Source: Candidatus Latescibacterota bacterium (GTDB taxonomy: Bacteria; Latescibacterota; UBA2968; GCA-2709665). Taken from it: a stretch of 36,147 nucleotides of DNA. Each line of letters starts with the position of its first letter. Positions within the stretch are counted from its first letter, which is position 1. The stretch spans positions 1 through 36,147 of the forward strand of contig JAAXHW010000084.1 of NCBI GenBank assembly GCA_012270675.1, given 5' to 3'. A program made the translations under genes and the position numbers. The notes under the pieces are model-generated. The model was not told the origin of the DNA and made no database searches. It saw only the letters and a list, made by a program, of their open reading frames with translations. Below, piece by piece: positions 8,562 to 15,760 of this stretch.

Positions 8562-9803
8562 TCATTCAGGTTCAAGGGCGCGGGGGCCCAGCGTGACCAG
8601 GGTGGCGGGAGCCGGGGGAAAAGCCTTTAGATAGGCCGGGATCTGGTCGAGAGTTACGCTGTCGATGCCCCGGGCGATATCGTCAACGGAGCGCACCCTG
8701 CCTTCCAGGAAGAGGTCTTCGATGAGGCTGCCCGCCCGTCCGTCGGGGAGGTCGCCGGTGGTGAAGAGGCGGCCTTTGAGGACGGTTTTGGACCGATCGA
8801 GTTCGTCCTGAGTAACGTCTTCGGCGAGGCGCTCGATTTCCCGGCGGCAGACGGCGAGGGTCTCATCGGCGCGGTCGGCAGTGGTGCCTGCGTAGAGGGC
8901 AACCAGGCCGCCGCTCCGGCAGGCGCGGTAGAAGGCGGCCACGTGGTAGGCCAGCCCCCGCTTTTCCCGGACTTCGGTGAAGAGCCGGCTGGAGCCGCTG
9001 CCGGAAAGGGCAGCCACGGCGAGTTGCCCGGCGTAGTAGAAGTCGTGTCCCCGGGGGACAGCCCGGAAAAGTATGCCGATGTGTGCCTGTTCGGACTGTT
9101 TGTGGTGGTGGACCGTGCGGGCGGCTACGGAGAGGGTGTACGGTGCGCCGGGGGGTCCACCTTCGACGGACCATTCGCCGAAGGTTTCCTCGATGGCCTG
9201 AAAGATGTCGGCAGCTTCCAGGCCTCCGGCAACCGAGATCAGGAGGTCTTCGGGGTTGCAGAAGGTGGTCCAGTGGTTGCGCACGCCCGGGGCGGTGATG
9301 GTCGCAACCGTTTCCGGTTCGCCCAGGGGGATGCGGCCCATCGGGTCTCCCAGGCCGGCCTGGTAGGTGAGGTAGAGGACCTGCTGAACCGGGTTGTCTT
9401 CCAGCCGTTTCAGCTCTTCCAGGGCGAGGGTTTTGGCGATCGCCACCTGATCGTCGGGGAAGGAGGCGCTGCGGAAGATCTCCGCATAGAGGGCCAGGGT
9501 ATGCCGGAAGTGCCGGGGCAAAAGCTGCGCGCGGAATTCAATGTATTCCACAGCGGTGGACGATCCTCGCCGGATGCCGAGGGTGTCGAAGGCGTCGAAG
9601 ATATTGCGCGCATCCCGGGAGGGGGTGCCTTTGAACAGGGTATTTTCGGCGATGCGCGCCATGCCCAGGCGGTCGGAAGGGTCATCTTTTGCGCCGAAGG
9701 TGAACCGGAAGACGACCACCGCCGATTGGGCGCCGGGCATCGGCTCGGCAACGGCCCGGATGCCGTTTTTGAGGGTGTGGCGTTCCGGGGCGGGTGAACT
9801 CAT
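8562..9803 (-). CDS. M16-family peptidase homologue, non-catalytic (substrate-binding) subunit
   Basis: 413 aa. It aligns with the downstream M16 protein, but the HxxEH site is degenerate: GMARIAENTLFKGT, where the two zinc His are R50 and N54 and only E53 remains. The C-terminal half retains the conserved Arg and Tyr (SSRLFTEVREKRGLAY, R273 and Y286) that hold substrate in M16 enzymes. It is therefore probably the non-catalytic partner of a heterodimer. The ATG at 9803 has AAAGGGA 4 bases upstream. It is the first gene of the five-gene minus-strand operon, with a consensus-like promoter at 9856-9884. No signal peptide. Confidence 0.9.
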   Translation of the reverse strand: MSSPAPERHTLKNGIRAVAEPMPGAQSAVVVFRFTFGAKDDPSDRLGMARIAENTLFKGTPSRDARNIFDAFDTLGIRRGSSTAVEYIEFRAQLLPRHFRHTLALYAEIFRSASFPDDQVAIAKTLALEELKRLEDNPVQQVLYLTYQAGLGDPMGRIPLGEPETVATITAPGVRNHWTTFCNPEDLLISVAGGLEAADIFQAIEETFGEWSVEGGPPGAPYTLSVAARTVHHHKQSEQAHIGILFRAVPRGHDFYYAGQLAVAALSGSGSSRLFTEVREKRGLAYHVAAFYRACRSGGLVALYAGTTADRADETLAVCRREIERLAEDVTQDELDRSKTVLKGRLFTTGDLPDGRAGSLIEDLFLEGRVRSVDDIARGIDSVTLDQIPAYLKAFPPAPATLVTLGPRALEPE

Positions 9804-9855
9804 GGCGTCCCTTTCGTAGAGGTCGGATGGACCAGCGATGGAAAAAGCAGACTAC

Positions 9856-9884
9856 AAAATAAGGCGAAGAAGGGGCCCTGTCAA
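9856..9884 (-). promoter_or_regulatory. Sigma-70-type promoter for the M16-Ldh2-isomerase-dehydratase operon
   Basis: On the minus strand, TTGACA (9884-9879), a 17-base spacer and TATTTT (9861-9856) lie about 55-80 bases before the first M16 start codon. The -35 is a perfect consensus. It is back-to-back with the promoter at 9930-9958. Confidence 0.75.
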
Positions 9885-9929
9885 CTCCCGGGGACACCGT
9901 CCCGTCAGGTGGGGAGAACGCTTTTGGCC

Positions 9930-9958
9930 TTGACCGGGAGGGGGGCTGTGTGTATTAT
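9930..9958 (+). promoter_or_regulatory. Sigma-70-type promoter for the Ldh2-HAD gene pair
   Basis: TTGACC (9930-9935), a 17-base spacer and TATTAT (9953-9958) give five of six matches in each box. Its -35 is 45 bases from the -35 of the divergent promoter, so one regulator could act on both operons. No operator palindrome was recognised between them. Confidence 0.7.
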
Positions 9959-9972
9959 GCTGGGGAACGAGG

Positions 9973-9993
9973 GATTGAGGATTGAGGATTGGG
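9973..9993. repeat. Three tandem GATTGAG heptamers in the 5' leader
   Basis: GATTGAG at 9973-9979 and 9980-9986 is followed by GATTGGG at 9987-9993. The repeat lies between the promoter and ATG 10007 and overlaps the region where a ribosome-binding site is expected. Its function is unknown. Confidence 0.6.
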
Positions 9994-10006
9994 GAAAGAT
10001 GGTGCT

Positions 10007-10984
10007 ATGAAAGTGGCCGTGGAAAAGCTGCGGGAGGTTTCCCTGGGGATTCTGACCGGGCGGGAGGTGGGCGCAGAGGACGCCCGCATTGTGACCGATA
10101 TCCTGCTGGAGGCGGAGCTGCGGGGGAAGCCGACCCACGGGTTGATCCGGCTGCCCGGGATTGTCGAACGGAGCGCGTTGGGGCGGCAGCGGCCGATGCG
10201 GCTGGCAAGGGAGGGGGGGGCGCACGCGCTGATCGACGGGCAGGAGAACCTGGGCTACCTCGTGGCGCACCGCTGCGCCCGTATGGCGATGGACAAGGCG
10301 GATGGCACGGGCATCGGGGTGGTGGGGGCGTTCAATACCGGGCACTGTGGGATGCTGGGGTATTATGCGTCCATGGTGGCCGATGCGGGCATGGTGGGGC
10401 TGGTGATGTGCGATACGAGTCCCCGGGTTGTGCCCTGGGGGGGCGTCGAGCCGGTGCTGGGCACCAATCCGATCTCGGCGGGGTTCCCGGCGAGGGGGGG
10501 ACAGGTGGTGGTGGACCTTTCCGTGGCGGCGATTACGAACGGGCAGATCCTGATGGCCATGGCGGATGGGAAACCCATTCCGGAGGGGTGCGCGCTGGGG
10601 CCGGACGGCCGTATGGCAACGGATCCGGAGGCGGCCAGAAAGGGCGCGGTGCTCCCCTTTGGCGGGCATAAGGGGTATGCCCTGGCGGTGATGATTCAGA
10701 TTTTTTCGGGTGTGCTGGTTTGCGGGACGCCGGTGCCCGAGCCGGGGGTGAATTACGGAATTTTTATGCTGGCGATTTCGCCGTCGGTCTTTCTGGAACA
10801 GGCGGTGTTCGAGGCCGGGGTGGGTGAACTGATGGATCGCATCAAGTCGGTCCGGCGCGCCGAAGGGATGGGCGAGATCCTGCTTCCGGGTGAGCGGGCG
10901 TTCCGGGAGCGGGAGGTCCGGCTGCGGGAGGGAATCGACGTGGGTGAGGCGCTCTGGCGGAAACTGGAGGGGTTGTCATCGTGA
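10007..10984 (+). CDS. Ldh2-family (malate/L-lactate/ureidoglycolate dehydrogenase type) oxidoreductase
   Basis: 325 aa. The start is taken at ATG 10007; an upstream TTG at 9989 lies in the heptamer repeat and adds no family sequence. The Shine-Dalgarno is weak (GGGGAAAG about 9 bases away). Family motifs are all present: KPTHGLIRLPG with H44, NTGHCGMLGYY with H113, LGTNPISAGFP, and PFGGHKGYALA at 217-227. This is a more canonical member than the gene at 6227-7225. It should interconvert a 2-hydroxy acid and a 2-keto acid using NAD(P). Its TGA overlaps the GTG start of the HAD gene, so the two are coupled. The substrate is not determined. Confidence 0.9.
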   Translation: MKVAVEKLREVSLGILTGREVGAEDARIVTDILLEAELRGKPTHGLIRLPGIVERSALGRQRPMRLAREGGAHALIDGQENLGYLVAHRCARMAMDKADGTGIGVVGAFNTGHCGMLGYYASMVADAGMVGLVMCDTSPRVVPWGGVEPVLGTNPISAGFPARGGQVVVDLSVAAITNGQILMAMADGKPIPEGCALGPDGRMATDPEAARKGAVLPFGGHKGYALAVMIQIFSGVLVCGTPVPEPGVNYGIFMLAISPSVFLEQAVFEAGVGELMDRIKSVRRAEGMGEILLPGERAFREREVRLREGIDVGEALWRKLEGLSS

Positions 10985-11664
10985 AAAAACTGGTTCTGTT
11001 TGATATTGACGGGACGATTCTGAGTACCGGCGGCGTGGGTACCCGTTCGATGCTATGGGCGCTGAAGGCGGTGTCCGGGCGGCAGGTGGCCGTTGAGGAT
11101 GGTTACTCGATGAGCGGGAAGACCGATGCGCAGATCGTGATGGAACTGCTGGAAGGCGCAGGCATCGGCCGGGAGGAGACCCTGAGCAAGCTGGAACGGA
11201 TCTGGATGATTTATAGCGCAAAGCTGGAGCGGGAGATCAGGACATGCAGTCCGACGGTGCATCCCGGGGTGCCCGAACTGCTGGCGCGGCTGCAGCCCGA
11301 TGTGCTTTTGGGGCTGCTGACGGGCAATATGGAGCGGGCGGCGTGGACGAAAGTGGGGCGGGTGGGGCTGGATCGATACTTCCGGCTGGGGGCGTTTGGG
11401 GATAAGGCGCCCGAACGAAGGCTGCTGCCGGAGGTTGCGGTGCGGGAAGCGGAGGCCCTGGTGGGCCGGCGGTTTGTGGGGGGGGAGATTGTGATTATCG
11501 GGGATACGCCCAATGATATTCTCTGCGGCAGGCACCTGCTTGTAAAGGCCGTGGCCGTGGCTACGGGGTCGTATTCCGCAGAAGAACTGGCCGAATATGA
11601 ACCGGATTATCTCTTTGAAACCCTCTGCGATACAACACGTGCGGCGGAGGCGATTTTAAGTTGA
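10981..11664 (+). CDS. HAD-superfamily hydrolase, phosphoglycolate phosphatase-like
   Basis: 227 aa, GTG start overlapping the previous stop by 4 bases (GTGA). HAD motif I is DIDGT (nucleophile D8, acid/base D10), motif II is LLTGN (T114), and motif IV is GDTPNDI (D175 and D179). The helical segment between motifs I and II matches the C1-capped phosphatase group. A small-molecule phosphatase acting on a sugar phosphate or phosphoglycolate is the likeliest role. Coupling to an Ldh2 dehydrogenase suggests dephosphorylation before or after oxidation of a hydroxy acid, which is inference. No terminator was seen before the next promoter at 11685. Confidence 0.88.
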   Translation: MKKLVLFDIDGTILSTGGVGTRSMLWALKAVSGRQVAVEDGYSMSGKTDAQIVMELLEGAGIGREETLSKLERIWMIYSAKLEREIRTCSPTVHPGVPELLARLQPDVLLGLLTGNMERAAWTKVGRVGLDRYFRLGAFGDKAPERRLLPEVAVREAEALVGRRFVGGEIVIIGDTPNDILCGRHLLVKAVAVATGSYSAEELAEYEPDYLFETLCDTTRAAEAILS

Positions 11665-11684
11665 TTTTCGGCCTTTCTTTTCTC

Positions 11685-11713
11685 TTGACAGGCGTACCCG
11701 GTTTGGGTACCTT
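11685..11713 (+). promoter_or_regulatory. Promoter of the lysine-riboswitch operon
   Basis: Perfect TTGACA (11685-11690), a 17-base spacer and TACCTT (11708-11713). The predicted transcription start near 11720 is just before the first strand of the riboswitch P1 helix at 11728, so the spacing is self-consistent. Confidence 0.75.
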
Positions 11714-11727
11714 TCGGACCACAGCAA

Positions 11728-11905
11728 GGGGAGAGGCGCAGCCCACCATCAGTAGCCGGCGGGAGGGCGGTGGATTCGTACCTGCCGTGTGAAAGGGGAG
11801 GCCTGCCGAAGTCCGATGCCCGCTCCACCACGGGCAGGGGCTGGTCCAGTGGATAAGATCTGCTGGACTGTCACAGGACAACAGACCCTGTGGAGCGCTC
11901 TCCTG
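11728..11905 (+). promoter_or_regulatory. Lysine riboswitch (L-box) aptamer
   Basis: About 178 bases with the L-box core in order: AGAGGCGC (11732-11739), AGTA (11751-11754), GAAAGGGGA (11791-11799), GCCGAAG (11805-11811), GACTGTCA (11866-11873) and GTGGAG (11890-11895). Helices can be drawn: P1 GGAGAG (11730-11735) with CTCTCC (11898-11903), P3 TGCCCG (11817-11822) with CGGGCA (11831-11836), P4 TCCAG (11845-11849) with CTGGA (11863-11867), and P5 CACAGG (11872-11877) with CCTGTG (11887-11892). The layout resembles the Thermotoga maritima aptamer. Its position directly before dapA in an operon that also has dapB supports lysine sensing. Confidence 0.94.
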
Positions 11906-11912
11906 TATGACG

Positions 11913-11964
11913 CGGCTGCCCGCAGCCGGTGATGCCTCTGCCCCTGGATGCCGGCTGCTTTTTT
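11913..11964 (+). terminator. Riboswitch expression platform: terminator with overlapping alternative hairpin
   Basis: Terminator stem GCAGCCGG (11922-11929) and CCGGCTGC (11951-11958) is followed by six T (11959-11964). A competing hairpin, CGGCTG (11913-11918) with CAGCCG (11923-11928), uses the terminator's 5' arm, so both cannot form together. This is a standard transcription-attenuation arrangement: lysine binding should favour termination before dapA. How P1 communicates with the switch is inferred. Confidence 0.85.
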
Positions 11965-11972
11965 ATTGCACC

Positions 11973-11993
11973 GGGAATTTTAAAACAGCTTCT
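11973..11993 (+). repeat. Leader motif copy A (AATTTTAAAACAGCTTCT type)
   Basis: A 21-base stretch beginning GGGAATTTTAAAACAGCTTC lies just upstream of the dapA ribosome-binding site. It is identical to 31063-31083, upstream of the BNR-repeat gene. Its 3' part (AAACAGCTTCT) recurs at 27413-27423. Confidence 0.8.
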
Positions 11994-12006
11994 CAGGAGG
12001 TCTGTT

Positions 12007-13047
12007 ATGTTCAGCGGATGCTATACCGCTTTGATTACGCCGTTTACCTCCGATAGTGGTGTGGATGAGGCGGGGCTGGAGAAGCTGATTGAATTTCAGG
12101 CCTCCGAAGGGGTAAGCGGAGTGCTTGCCGTGGGGACAACCGGGGAAAGCCCGACGCTGAACCGGGAAGAGCACAACCGGGTGACCGAACGGGTGTGCGC
12201 GCTGATGAAGGGGCAGGGCCGGGCGATTGCGGGGACGGGGAGCAATTCGACGGAGGAGACGATGCGGGCCACCGAACACGCTGCGCATGCGGGCGCCGAT
12301 ACGATCCTGCTGGTGGACCCCTACTACAACGGTCCGAGTTCCCTGGAGATCCGGCGGGAGTACGTGGGGCCGGTGGCCGGGGCGTTCCCCGAGCTGGAGA
12401 TGATCTGTTACGTGATTCCGGGACGCACGGGCACCAAGCTGCTGCCGGAAGACCTGGCCATCCTCCACCGGGATTATCAGAATGTCAATACGGTGAAGGA
12501 GGCCACCGGCGACCTGGAGAACATGGCCAGGACGCGGGAATGTTGCGGAGAGGATTTTAACATTCTTTCCGGAGACGACGACAAGACCTGCGCCATGATG
12601 ACGGACGCCAGGATCAGGGCCTCAGGGGTGATTTCGGTGATGTCCAACGTGGCCCCGGGGGCGATCCAGCGGTTTACCCGGGCCATCAACGAGGGAAACA
12701 TGGAGGCGGCGGACGGCCTGGCCGAGGCGATGAAGCCGCTGTTCGGGATGGTAGGGGTGGCTTCGGAGGAGGAGACGCCCTTTGGAAAGACGGAGGTGAA
12801 GGCGCGTAACCCCCTGCCGATCAAGACGATGATGCGCATCCTCGGGATGCCTGCCGGACCCTGCCGGCAGCCGCTGGGGAGGATGAACCCGGGCGGCCTG
12901 GAGAAAGTGCTGGACAACGCCCGCACGGTGCAGCATAACCATCCCGAGATCTTTGCTCCGATCGAGGCGTTCTTCAAAGTCGATATTGCGAAGCGTCTGG
13001 AGGGCCGGTCGGTTCTGGAGGGGCTGGCGTACACAGACTCAGGATAA
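12007..13047 (+). CDS. dapA: 4-hydroxy-tetrahydrodipicolinate synthase
   Basis: 346 aa. It condenses pyruvate with aspartate semialdehyde, the first committed step to diaminopimelate and lysine. The start is ATG 12007 with AGGAGG 6 bases upstream; an earlier in-frame ATG at 11929 lies inside the terminator hairpin and is rejected. Active-site residues line up with E. coli DapA: T44/T45 in [11 protein letters not shown]135 in [10 protein letters not shown]140, and Schiff-base K164 in TVKEATGDL. It is about 50 residues longer than the E. coli enzyme (292 aa), the extra sequence lying in the C-terminal third (around [20 protein letters not shown] and the tail). The upstream lysine riboswitch and dapB two genes on support true DapA over other family aldolases. 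Confidence 0.93.
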   Translation: MFSGCYTALITPFTSDSGVDEAGLEKLIEFQASEGVSGVLAVGTTGESPTLNREEHNRVTERVCALMKGQGRAIAGTGSNSTEETMRATEHAAHAGADTILLVDPYYNGPSSLEIRREYVGPVAGAFPELEMICYVIPGRTGTKLLPEDLAILHRDYQNVNTVKEATGDLENMARTRECCGEDFNILSGDDDKTCAMMTDARIRASGVISVMSNVAPGAIQRFTRAINEGNMEAADGLAEAMKPLFGMVGVASEEETPFGKTEVKARNPLPIKTMMRILGMPAGPCRQPLGRMNPGGLEKVLDNARTVQHNHPEIFAPIEAFFKVDIAKRLEGRSVLEGLAYTDSG

Positions 13048-13064
13048 TCTTCAAGGAGGGCCGG

Positions 13065-14858
13065 GTGGCTGATATCAGAAGGAGCAATCGGAAGCTGCTG
13101 GATTGGGTTGAGGAAGTAACCAGACTCTGTAAGCCCGAGCGCGTGCACTGGTGTGAGGGTTCGCAGGAGGAGTACGATCGACTTGCACAATTGATGTGTG
13201 AGACCGGCACGTTCGTGCGGCTGAACCCCGAGTTGCGTCCCAACAGTTTTCTCTGCCGTTCGGATGCCGGGGATGTGGCCCGGGTGGAAGACCGCACCTT
13301 TATTTGCACCACGAAGCGGGAAGACGCCGGGCCGACGAACAACTGGAGCGATCCCGCTGAGATGAGATCCATCCTGCTGGGCCTGTTTGAGGGGGCGATG
13401 CGGGGGCGGACGATGTATGTGATTCCGTATTCGATGGGGCCTGTGGGCGCATCCAGCTCCAAGATTGGGGTGGAGATTACGGATTCTCCTTATGTGGTGT
13501 GCAGCATGCGGATTATGACCCGCATCGGAAAGCAGGTGCTGGAGGCGCTGGGCGACGGTGCGTTTCTGCCCTGTTTACACTCGGTGGGCGCGCCCCTGGC
13601 GCCGGGACAGAAGGATGTGTCCTGGCCCTGCGATGCGGAGCGCAAGTATATTGTTCATTTTCCCGAGGATCCTTCCATCTGGTCCTACGGCTCGGGCTAT
13701 GGCGGGAATGCCCTGCTGGGCAAGAAGTGCTTTGCATTGCGCATTGCTTCAAAGATGGCGCGCGACGAGGGGTGGATGGCCGAGCACATGCTGATTCTGG
13801 GCCTCACCTCGCCCGAAGGTCGGAAGACGTATATCGGCGGCGCGTTTCCCTCGGCCTGCGGCAAGACGAACCTGGCCATGATCCAGCCCACGATTGCAGG
13901 CTGGAAGGCGCAGTGCGTGGGCGACGATATCGCCTGGATGCGGCAGGGGGCGGACGGACGGCTCTATGCGATCAATCCGGAGTCCGGGTTTTTCGGGGTG
14001 GCGCCCGGGACCAGCGAGGATTCAAACGCGCATGCAATGGCCGCGCTGACCAGGAACGCTCTTTTTACCAATACGGCATTGACGTCCGAAGGGGATGTGT
14101 GGTGGGAGGATATGACCGGGAAACCGCCGCCCGGGCTGGAGGACTGGCTGGGCCGGCCCTGGGAGCCGGGCTCGGATGGGACGGCCTCCAATCCGAACGC
14201 CCGGTACACCGCCCCGGCGGCGCAGTGTCCGGTGATCGATCCGGACTGGGAGCGTCCCGACGGGGTGCCGATGGCGGCCTTTATTTTTGGCGGCCGGCGT
14301 TCCAGCATGGTGCCGCTGGTCTACGAGGCGTTCAACTGGACGCACGGCGTTTTTATGGGGTCGACCATGGGGTCGGAGACCACAGCCGCGGCTGCGGGCG
14401 CAGTGGGGAAACTTCGCCGGGATCCGTTTGCCATGCTGCCCTTCTGCGGATATCACATGGGCGACTATTTCCAGCACTGGCTGGATATGGGAGAGAAGCT
14501 GAGGGAGAACGCACCCAGGATTTTTTGCGTGAACTGGTTCCGAAAGGACGCGGACGGCGGCTGGCTCTGGCCCGGGTTCAGGGAGAACAGCCGGGTGCTG
14601 AGGTGGATTTGCGAGCGGATCGAGGGGGTGGCCGACGCGGTGGAGACGCCGATTGGCCTGGTGCCCACGCGGGAATCGCTGGACCTGGATGGGCTGGATC
14701 TGCCGGAGGCCCACATCGAGGCGCTGCTTTCGGTGCAGGCTGAGGACTGGCTGCTTGAGGTGCCCCGGATTCGCGAGTTCTACGCCCGGTTCGGAGACCG
14801 CCTGCCGGACGTGCTGGTGACAGAACTGGATGCGCTTGAGAAGCGGCTGAAGCGGTGA
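13065..14858 (+). CDS. pckG: Phosphoenolpyruvate carboxykinase (GTP)
   Basis: 597 aa, normal for the GTP-dependent class. It interconverts oxaloacetate plus GTP with PEP, CO2 and GDP in the cytoplasm. GTG start at 13065 with AAGGAGGG 4 bases upstream and 17 bases after dapA. Diagnostic features are the P-loop [10 protein letters not shown] (261-270) with the reactive Cys of the GTP class, GGNALLGKK (213-221), metal-ligand H241, VGDDIAWM, and the guanine-pocket region [16 protein letters not shown]. Its position between dapA and dapB, with no promoter or terminator visible, places it under the lysine riboswitch. That is unusual and suggests a role in supplying oxaloacetate for the aspartate pathway, which is inference. 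Confidence 0.95.
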   Translation: MADIRRSNRKLLDWVEEVTRLCKPERVHWCEGSQEEYDRLAQLMCETGTFVRLNPELRPNSFLCRSDAGDVARVEDRTFICTTKREDAGPTNNWSDPAEMRSILLGLFEGAMRGRTMYVIPYSMGPVGASSSKIGVEITDSPYVVCSMRIMTRIGKQVLEALGDGAFLPCLHSVGAPLAPGQKDVSWPCDAERKYIVHFPEDPSIWSYGSGYGGNALLGKKCFALRIASKMARDEGWMAEHMLILGLTSPEGRKTYIGGAFPSACGKTNLAMIQPTIAGWKAQCVGDDIAWMRQGADGRLYAINPESGFFGVAPGTSEDSNAHAMAALTRNALFTNTALTSEGDVWWEDMTGKPPPGLEDWLGRPWEPGSDGTASNPNARYTAPAAQCPVIDPDWERPDGVPMAAFIFGGRRSSMVPLVYEAFNWTHGVFMGSTMGSETTAAAAGAVGKLRRDPFAMLPFCGYHMGDYFQHWLDMGEKLRENAPRIFCVNWFRKDADGGWLWPGFRENSRVLRWICERIEGVADAVETPIGLVPTRESLDLDGLDLPEAHIEALLSVQAEDWLLEVPRIREFYARFGDRLPDVLVTELDALEKRLKR

Positions 14859-14871
14859 ATTGGAGGACGCG

Positions 14872-15678
14872 ATGGTCAGGGTTGTGATCTGCGGTATTGC
14901 CGGGCGGATGTGCGGGCGGATTGCCCACCTGGTGATGGAGGCGGACGACCTGGAGCTTACAGGAGGCGTGGAGGCGCCCGGAAATCCGGTGGTGGGGCGG
15001 GATGTGGGCGATGTGCTCGGCGGGGGCCGTCTGGGGGTTCACGTGGTGGACGACCTGGCGGCGGTGGTGGAACGCGCCGATGTGGTGGTGGCGTTTACGG
15101 TGCCCCCGGATGGGACGGTGGCGGCCGCAAAGGTCGCCGGAGCGGCCGGAAAGGCGATGGTGGTGGGCACCACCGGGATGTCGGACGAGCAGCTTGAGAC
15201 CTTCAAACGCGCCGTTTCGGAGGTGCCATGCGTGTTTGCGCCCAGCTTCAGCGTGGGGGTGACCGTGCTGGTGAAGCTGGTGGAAGAGGCGGCAAAGATG
15301 ATGGGCGATGCCTACGATGTGGAGATCGTGGAGGCGCACCACCATTTTAAAAAGGATGCGCCCAGTGGAACAGCGCTGGCGCTGGGGCAGGCGGCGGCGG
15401 CCGGCCTGGGGCGGGACTTGAACAGGGTGGGCCTGTACGGCCGGTATGGGGATGTGGGCGCACGGACCGGGCAGGAGATCGGCATCCATGCGGTTCGCGC
15501 AGGAGACCTGGCCGGGGAGCATACCGTCATGTTCGGAGGGACCGGAGAGGTGGTCCAGTTTGTACACCGGGCGCAAAGCCGGGACGCCTATGCAACGGGC
15601 GCGCTTCGGGCGGTGCGGTTTGTCGCCGGAGCCTCTGCGGGGCTTTACAATATGCGGGATGTGCTGGGGATTGCGTAG
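14872..15678 (+). CDS. dapB: 4-hydroxy-tetrahydrodipicolinate reductase
   Basis: 268 aa. The start is ATG 14872 with GGAGG 5 bases upstream; an in-frame TTG at 14860 would overlap that site. It reduces the DapA product with NAD(P)H to tetrahydrodipicolinate. The N-terminal Rossmann motif is GIAGRMCG (8-15), with the VVGTTG loop at 97-102. The catalytic block EAHHHFKKDAPSGTA has H156/H157 and K160, matching E. coli H159/H160 and K163. It lies 13 bases after pckG, 82 bases before the transaldolase-like gene, and in the lysine-riboswitch operon. Functionally it pairs with dapA; lysC, asd and later dap genes are not in the window. Confidence 0.95.
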   Translation: MVRVVICGIAGRMCGRIAHLVMEADDLELTGGVEAPGNPVVGRDVGDVLGGGRLGVHVVDDLAAVVERADVVVAFTVPPDGTVAAAKVAGAAGKAMVVGTTGMSDEQLETFKRAVSEVPCVFAPSFSVGVTVLVKLVEEAAKMMGDAYDVEIVEAHHHFKKDAPSGTALALGQAAAAGLGRDLNRVGLYGRYGDVGARTGQEIGIHAVRAGDLAGEHTVMFGGTGEVVQFVHRAQSRDAYATGALRAVRFVAGASAGLYNMRDVLGIA

Positions 15679-15760
15679 GGACCAGGCGCGGTCCGTGCGG
15701 ACATGAGATGGCTCTATTCGAGGCGTGTTTTCGATCTGCGTTGTGAAGGGAGACATTCAG

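Noticed and set aside
11929-12006. Upstream in-frame ATG extending dapA by 26 codons
   Set aside because: It lies inside the riboswitch terminator hairpin and has no ribosome site, while ATG 12007 has AGGAGG at 6 bases and starts with family sequence.
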